Under the pieces are notes generated by a model. That model was given only the letters and a program-made list of their open reading frames with translations. It had not been told where the DNA came from and made no database searches. Of a DNA stretch of 64,000 bases, positions 60,709-64,000 are shown one piece after another. Within the stretch, counting starts at the first letter, position 1. Every line of letters begins with the position of its first letter. The position numbers and the translations under genes were made by a program. Source of the stretch: Cephalotus follicularis (taxonomy: Eukaryota; Streptophyta; Magnoliopsida; Oxalidales; Cephalotaceae). The stretch spans positions 205,037 through 269,036 of the forward strand of contig BDDD01000052.1 in assembly GCA_001972305.1 (NCBI GenBank), given 5' to 3'.

Positions 60709-61308
60709 CTATCCGGCGGGTGAGAGAGAGACAAATGAAGGAGATGACAAAAGAAAAGAAGGTGGCCAAAATAAGGCAAAAACACGTGAGGAAAAAAAGA
60801 AAGAAAAGAGAGTAATGCATGGGAGAGATTTTCGGCAGAGGGCGCATAAGTGGGAGGGCAAAACGCGGGAGAGAGAGGTAAAGAGAGAGTGTTGACGCAG
60901 GAGAGAGTGAGTGAGAGATTGGGAGAGAAACCATTTTGGGAAAGGAGAGATTGAGGGAGAGAGGGTGGCGGCATAAAAGGGGAAAAACAAAGGAATAATA
61001 AACCATTTCCTTTTCACATTGATTTTGCATAATTTGGTTTTTAAAACAAAAGTGACAATTCCTTTTTAAATTGATATTTCAGTTTTCTAAAAGAGAAAAT
61101 GATAAATGGCTTCAAAATAAAAATATTTTCTTTAACCATTTACCAAAGATGTTCATTGGTCAAAATTCAAAATTAAATTACCCCAAACAAACCAAAATTT
61201 TGGGTAATTCATATCTAAAACAATTAGGCAGCCCACAGAAATAAAATTAAAAAGGGGTCCAATTAAAATAAAATAAAATAAATTTTATACGGAAAAACGG
61301 GTATTACA

Positions 61309-61809
61309 TCCAACTCTCACCAAAGGACCCTAAACCTTTTGGGTACCAAAACGATAAACTTTCTTTTTTGTAGGTGTGCTTGAAGAATTGGACAAAGATA
61401 TGCTCCAAGCACATGTTTAGTAAGTACTTATTATTTTTTAATCTTGATTGTTTGATATGATTAAGTTATTTGTTCAGGGAATAATGTTGTTTGATTGATT
61501 ACTTAAACATAATCTTGTTTAAGATGTTTTTGAGTTTGCTATTGTAAAAATTCTTTTTCATATTTTAAAAAAAGGTTCACTCAAATTTGTTCTTGAAGAA
61601 TAAGTTTTTAAATTTTTTAAAATCAAGTTTTCATGCCAACGTTCAATATTAGCGTTAATGCTATTATACACATTAACGAAAATTCTGTTCTTTGTTTTTT
61701 GCGCGTTAATGAAAATATTCATTTATTTTTGTTTTGACGTCAACGCTAAAACAAAGCGTTAACGTAAACAGAGTTTGCTTAGATCTTGTGCGTCAACGCT
61801 ATCTATTAG
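61309..61809 (+). other. Cop-C interior continued, after LTR-F
   Basis: The first ~110 bp read like the end of SIRE-type gag (ggaccc, then ttttgggtaccaaaacgat, then a pyrimidine run and ggtgtgcttgaagaattgg). The Cop-D tail has the same order at about 9310-9420. The following DNA is AT-rich and has no coding. A gcgttaacg/gcgtcaacgc cluster lies at 61640-61795. No protease or integrase is seen before the next insertion, so whether Cop-C is autonomous is undecided. Confidence 0.65.
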
Positions 61810-62248
61810 TGTCACACCCCATTTCTATAACAACACTTAGGTCATGAGAATTAGCATAATATCCAGCTTATATAAAAATACGAAAAATTGAAAACCTTTA
61901 AACATACGATTTCATCGTAGAAGCATTCGGTGCATAAGCTGAATTTAAACCTGTAACATGATCCATACCACATGTTACCAAATAATACATATCCAACATT
62001 GTTAATGGCCCTCAAAACGGTGCATGATCAAATATTGTCCAATACATTATCCAACAATAATCATAAACATTAATCCATGGGTTACAACAACAGTTTAAAT
62101 AACCTCAAAAGGAAAATACAATTTCATGAGATACATCATTACACTTCAGTCTTCTCCACGCTGCTCACATTGATATCACTGCATCAATATGAAATTGTAG
62201 GGGGTTAGCCTTTGTTCTCACTTGGCTAAGTAGAGAAAATATAAATAC
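61810..62248 (-). repeat. LTR-C': terminal part of a gypsy LTR in minus sense
   Basis: It begins TGTCACACCCC (reverse of GGGGTGTGACA). On the minus strand it resembles the end of LTR-C (cttatgcaccgaatgcttc region, catgttacaggtttaaattc, ctacttagccaagtgagaac). TTAGCC/GGCTAA at 62205-62229. The left target copy would be attag (61805-61809). LTR-G interrupts it. Confidence 0.7.
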
Positions 62249-64000
62249 TGTAATGGCCCGCATAAATTTTGGGTAAATTGATGTTTGAGGCTTGGGAAAT
62301 TTTTTTTTCTCCTTGGTTATGGTTGGCTTGGGCTTCTTTTCTTGGGCAAGTGTTACTTTAGCTTGGGATTGGTGGAGGCCCAATGGTTGTTATGGATTAA
62401 GAGATAAGAGATATTTGTTTAGTGTTGGGAAGTGTGCAAAGCTTGCTTAGGAATCCTAGCAGTTGACTTTCGGCAGATATCTTATCCATCATCTCACGCC
62501 TGAAGAAGCATTTGGGAGAGTGAGCTTTCATCTTTCCTCTTTCTTCTTTGTCTTTCTTCTGAAGCTTTGATCGTTGGTTGAGGTTGGGACTTTCTTTCAC
62601 CCGTCTACGCGTCTAGCAGGTGAGTGTCCTACTCAGTACGTTTTGGTGCGTCGCATGGTTGGTGCAGGCACAATCTTTGAGGTCGAGAAGGAGCTTCGTC
62701 TTTGTTTTCATGGATGTATGTGGTTCATGCAAGCTTCAGAGATGTTGTTCATGGTGGCTAAGCGTTGTTGTGTGTTGGTCTTGCAGAGGAAGATCTAGGC
62801 ATGGAGTTCGCACAACAAGGGAGCCAGCTGAGGAAGCTACTGATCCTAGTGAGTGGGATATTCTTCTTTCTATCAATTGATAACTGAGAGTTTATTGTTT
62901 ATTTGCTTTTCCATGATATTATCTTGACTAGGATTTCTTCTCCTGTCATCTTGTTGATATTGCATGTGAATACTATTGTTTCCTAGCTGAGGACTCAATG
63001 TTTGGGTTGAACCTGTTGTTTCCCCTTTCTGTTTAAGTATTCATGCTTTATTTGATATCATGTGTTGTTGTCCTTGGATACTAGTTACTGGTTACTAGTT
63101 ACTTGGTTATGTATGAGGCTTGTTGTGGCTGATGGGGGAGTGGGCGTTCGATCCTAATTCCATTCAGCTGTGCCATTGTCTATGATGAGCTGTTGAGTGT
63201 GACCGTGCTTGGGTTCCATACTCGGATCTGCTCATTTCATTGGTCTATGATGGAATGATGTGTGAGGGCAGTCGTGGATCCGTTATCGTCTCTGGTTAGG
63301 CCATAATGGAGTCCTCGGGCATGAGATTGCTGGCATGAGATGGTCTAAGTGGTTATACACTTACCTCTGAGCTCATGTTCTCCTCTGTCATCTCGTCAAG
63401 GGTGGAGCTGAGTGGTGATTCGCGGGCCCCCTAGACGATACTGACGATATGTGATTGCCGAGGAGTTAGCTCCTCGATCGAGGTTAACCTGGTGTAGTGC
63501 TGAGCTCGTGGTTATCGAAGGGGTGGGCTTGTGTAGCCCCTCGGTCGATGTTCATGGACTGAGGTACGCCAACGTGTGATTTCTGGGCAAGGAGTGCTTG
63601 CGTAGCCCTTCGACCGATGTTCATGCGATACTCTAGAAGTGGGTATCTATATGCGTATATGAGGGATGTGTACAGTCCTGTAGCCCATGACCGCGTTGAT
63701 GGATTTACACAGAGTTGTTATTTATGCTTGCCAAGGTGGTTCCGGCTATGGAAGTGTGTGAGTTTGATGTGTGCATGTGCATGTGTGGAATGCGCTTGTG
63801 ATTGATACAGTACCAGTAGTCCCCTTAATAATTGTTGATCCTTATAGTTGATCTTTTGTTTATCCTTGGATCCCTGGTATGTTCTGACATATAAACCGTT
63901 GTTTATCTTCTTTCCTTGAGGTCGGTCATTGAGTTGGTAGCTCTGACGTCTCCTCAGGTTTTCCTTTTTATCGATATCCTTGTATATTTTTACCCTTGCC
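62249..64000 (+). repeat. LTR-G: LTR of another gypsy-type family, runs off the window
   Basis: It starts TGTAATGGCCCGC after aatac (62244-62248). It shows a long T run (62300-62310), a pyrimidine-rich leader (62530-62565) and two copies of a ~75-bp block with gtagcccctcggtcgatgtt (63535-63560 and 63603-63625). The palindrome CCTCGATCGAGG lies at 63472-63483. No coding sequence is recognised. Whether it is a solo LTR or the start of a whole element cannot be told. Confidence 0.6.

Larger units (their letters stand above)
55198..61308 (-). mobile_element. LTR-F: gypsy-type solo LTR (minus sense), split by Gyp-C, with perfect TSD
   Basis: The boundaries are TATAACACCGCC on the left and ...GGGTATTACA on the right, the reverse of a TGTAATACCC LTR start. 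The flanking duplication tccaa is identical (55193-55197 and 61309-61313). Both flanks are the same Cop-C gene region, with WVPKGTFP before and a TKGPKPFGY-like reading after, which confirms one insertion. Own sequence is 55198 to about 56740 and 59855-61308; no coding region of its own is visible. It includes AT-rich DNA with (TA)n runs (55919-55972), CA-rich repeats (59868-60235) and a (GA)n tract (60668-60708). Confidence 0.82.

Noticed and set aside
60612-61030. Overlapping minus-strand frames rich in Ser/Leu/Phe and a plus-strand Arg/Glu frame
   Set aside because: Products of the (GA)n tract and the GA-rich DNA beside it, inside LTR-F.
62574-62880. Short frames in LTR-G that might be a host exon
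   Set aside because: They start near a gaggtga splice-like site but show no domain, and lie in an LTR with no second LTR seen. Not supportable.

Overview
The window looks like repeat-rich intergenic DNA from a land plant, most likely a eudicot with a large genome. I find no host gene, rRNA, tRNA, CRISPR array or bacterial feature. Almost every stretch belongs to LTR retrotransposons of the Ty1/copia and Ty3/gypsy superfamilies. The evidence for a plant is the copia reverse transcriptases, SIRE/Maximus-like gag genes, chromodomain gypsy elements with 2-3.6 kb LTRs, and primer sites of the TGGTATCAGAG type (initiator Met-tRNA). All elements are treated as fossils. The nicknames below are mine.

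Left part (1-15.3 kb): two tandem copies of a composite ~2.6 kb unit (copia RT fragment plus LTR-like DNA). The second copy is split by a gypsy solo LTR (LTR-C, 3665-13380, target duplication ttact). LTR-C itself holds a second solo LTR (LTR-B, 4286-7034, duplication atggt) and a gag-only SIRE-like element on the minus strand (Cop-D, 8260-12162, duplication catat).

Middle (15.7-42.4 kb): one minus-strand gypsy element, Gyp-A. Its 3' LTR (15724-28423) is split by Cop-A (18725-27812, duplication tgtag). Its RNase H region is split by Cop-B (30036-39660, duplication gtata). The Cop-B leader carries a further LTR (32199-33657). The Gyp-A primer site and 5' LTR lie at 41572-42425.

Right part (42.4-64 kb): the Gyp-A 5' LTR is entered by LTR-E, which is entered by the SIRE-like Cop-C (from 42704). 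Cop-C contains the complete gypsy Gyp-B (43547-53142) in its LTR. In its interior it holds LTR-F (55198-61308, duplication tccaa) and LTR-C' (61810 onward). LTR-F encloses the gypsy piece Gyp-C (about 56740-59854), which encloses a small LTR (57187-57942). LTR-C' is entered by LTR-G (62249 to the window end). The deepest line is about seven layers.

The signals no family annotation explains are (1) clusters of short palindromes centred on TCGA (variants of GCGTCGACGC, GACGTCGACGTC, CAGTCGACTG) in at least eight otherwise different LTR families, both copia and gypsy; and (2) an inverted repeat about 350-540 bp before the 3' end of several gypsy LTRs, whose position is kept while its sequence changes. 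Boundaries marked as TSD-supported were read directly. Lineage names come from family knowledge, and functions proposed for the palindromes and hairpins are inference.
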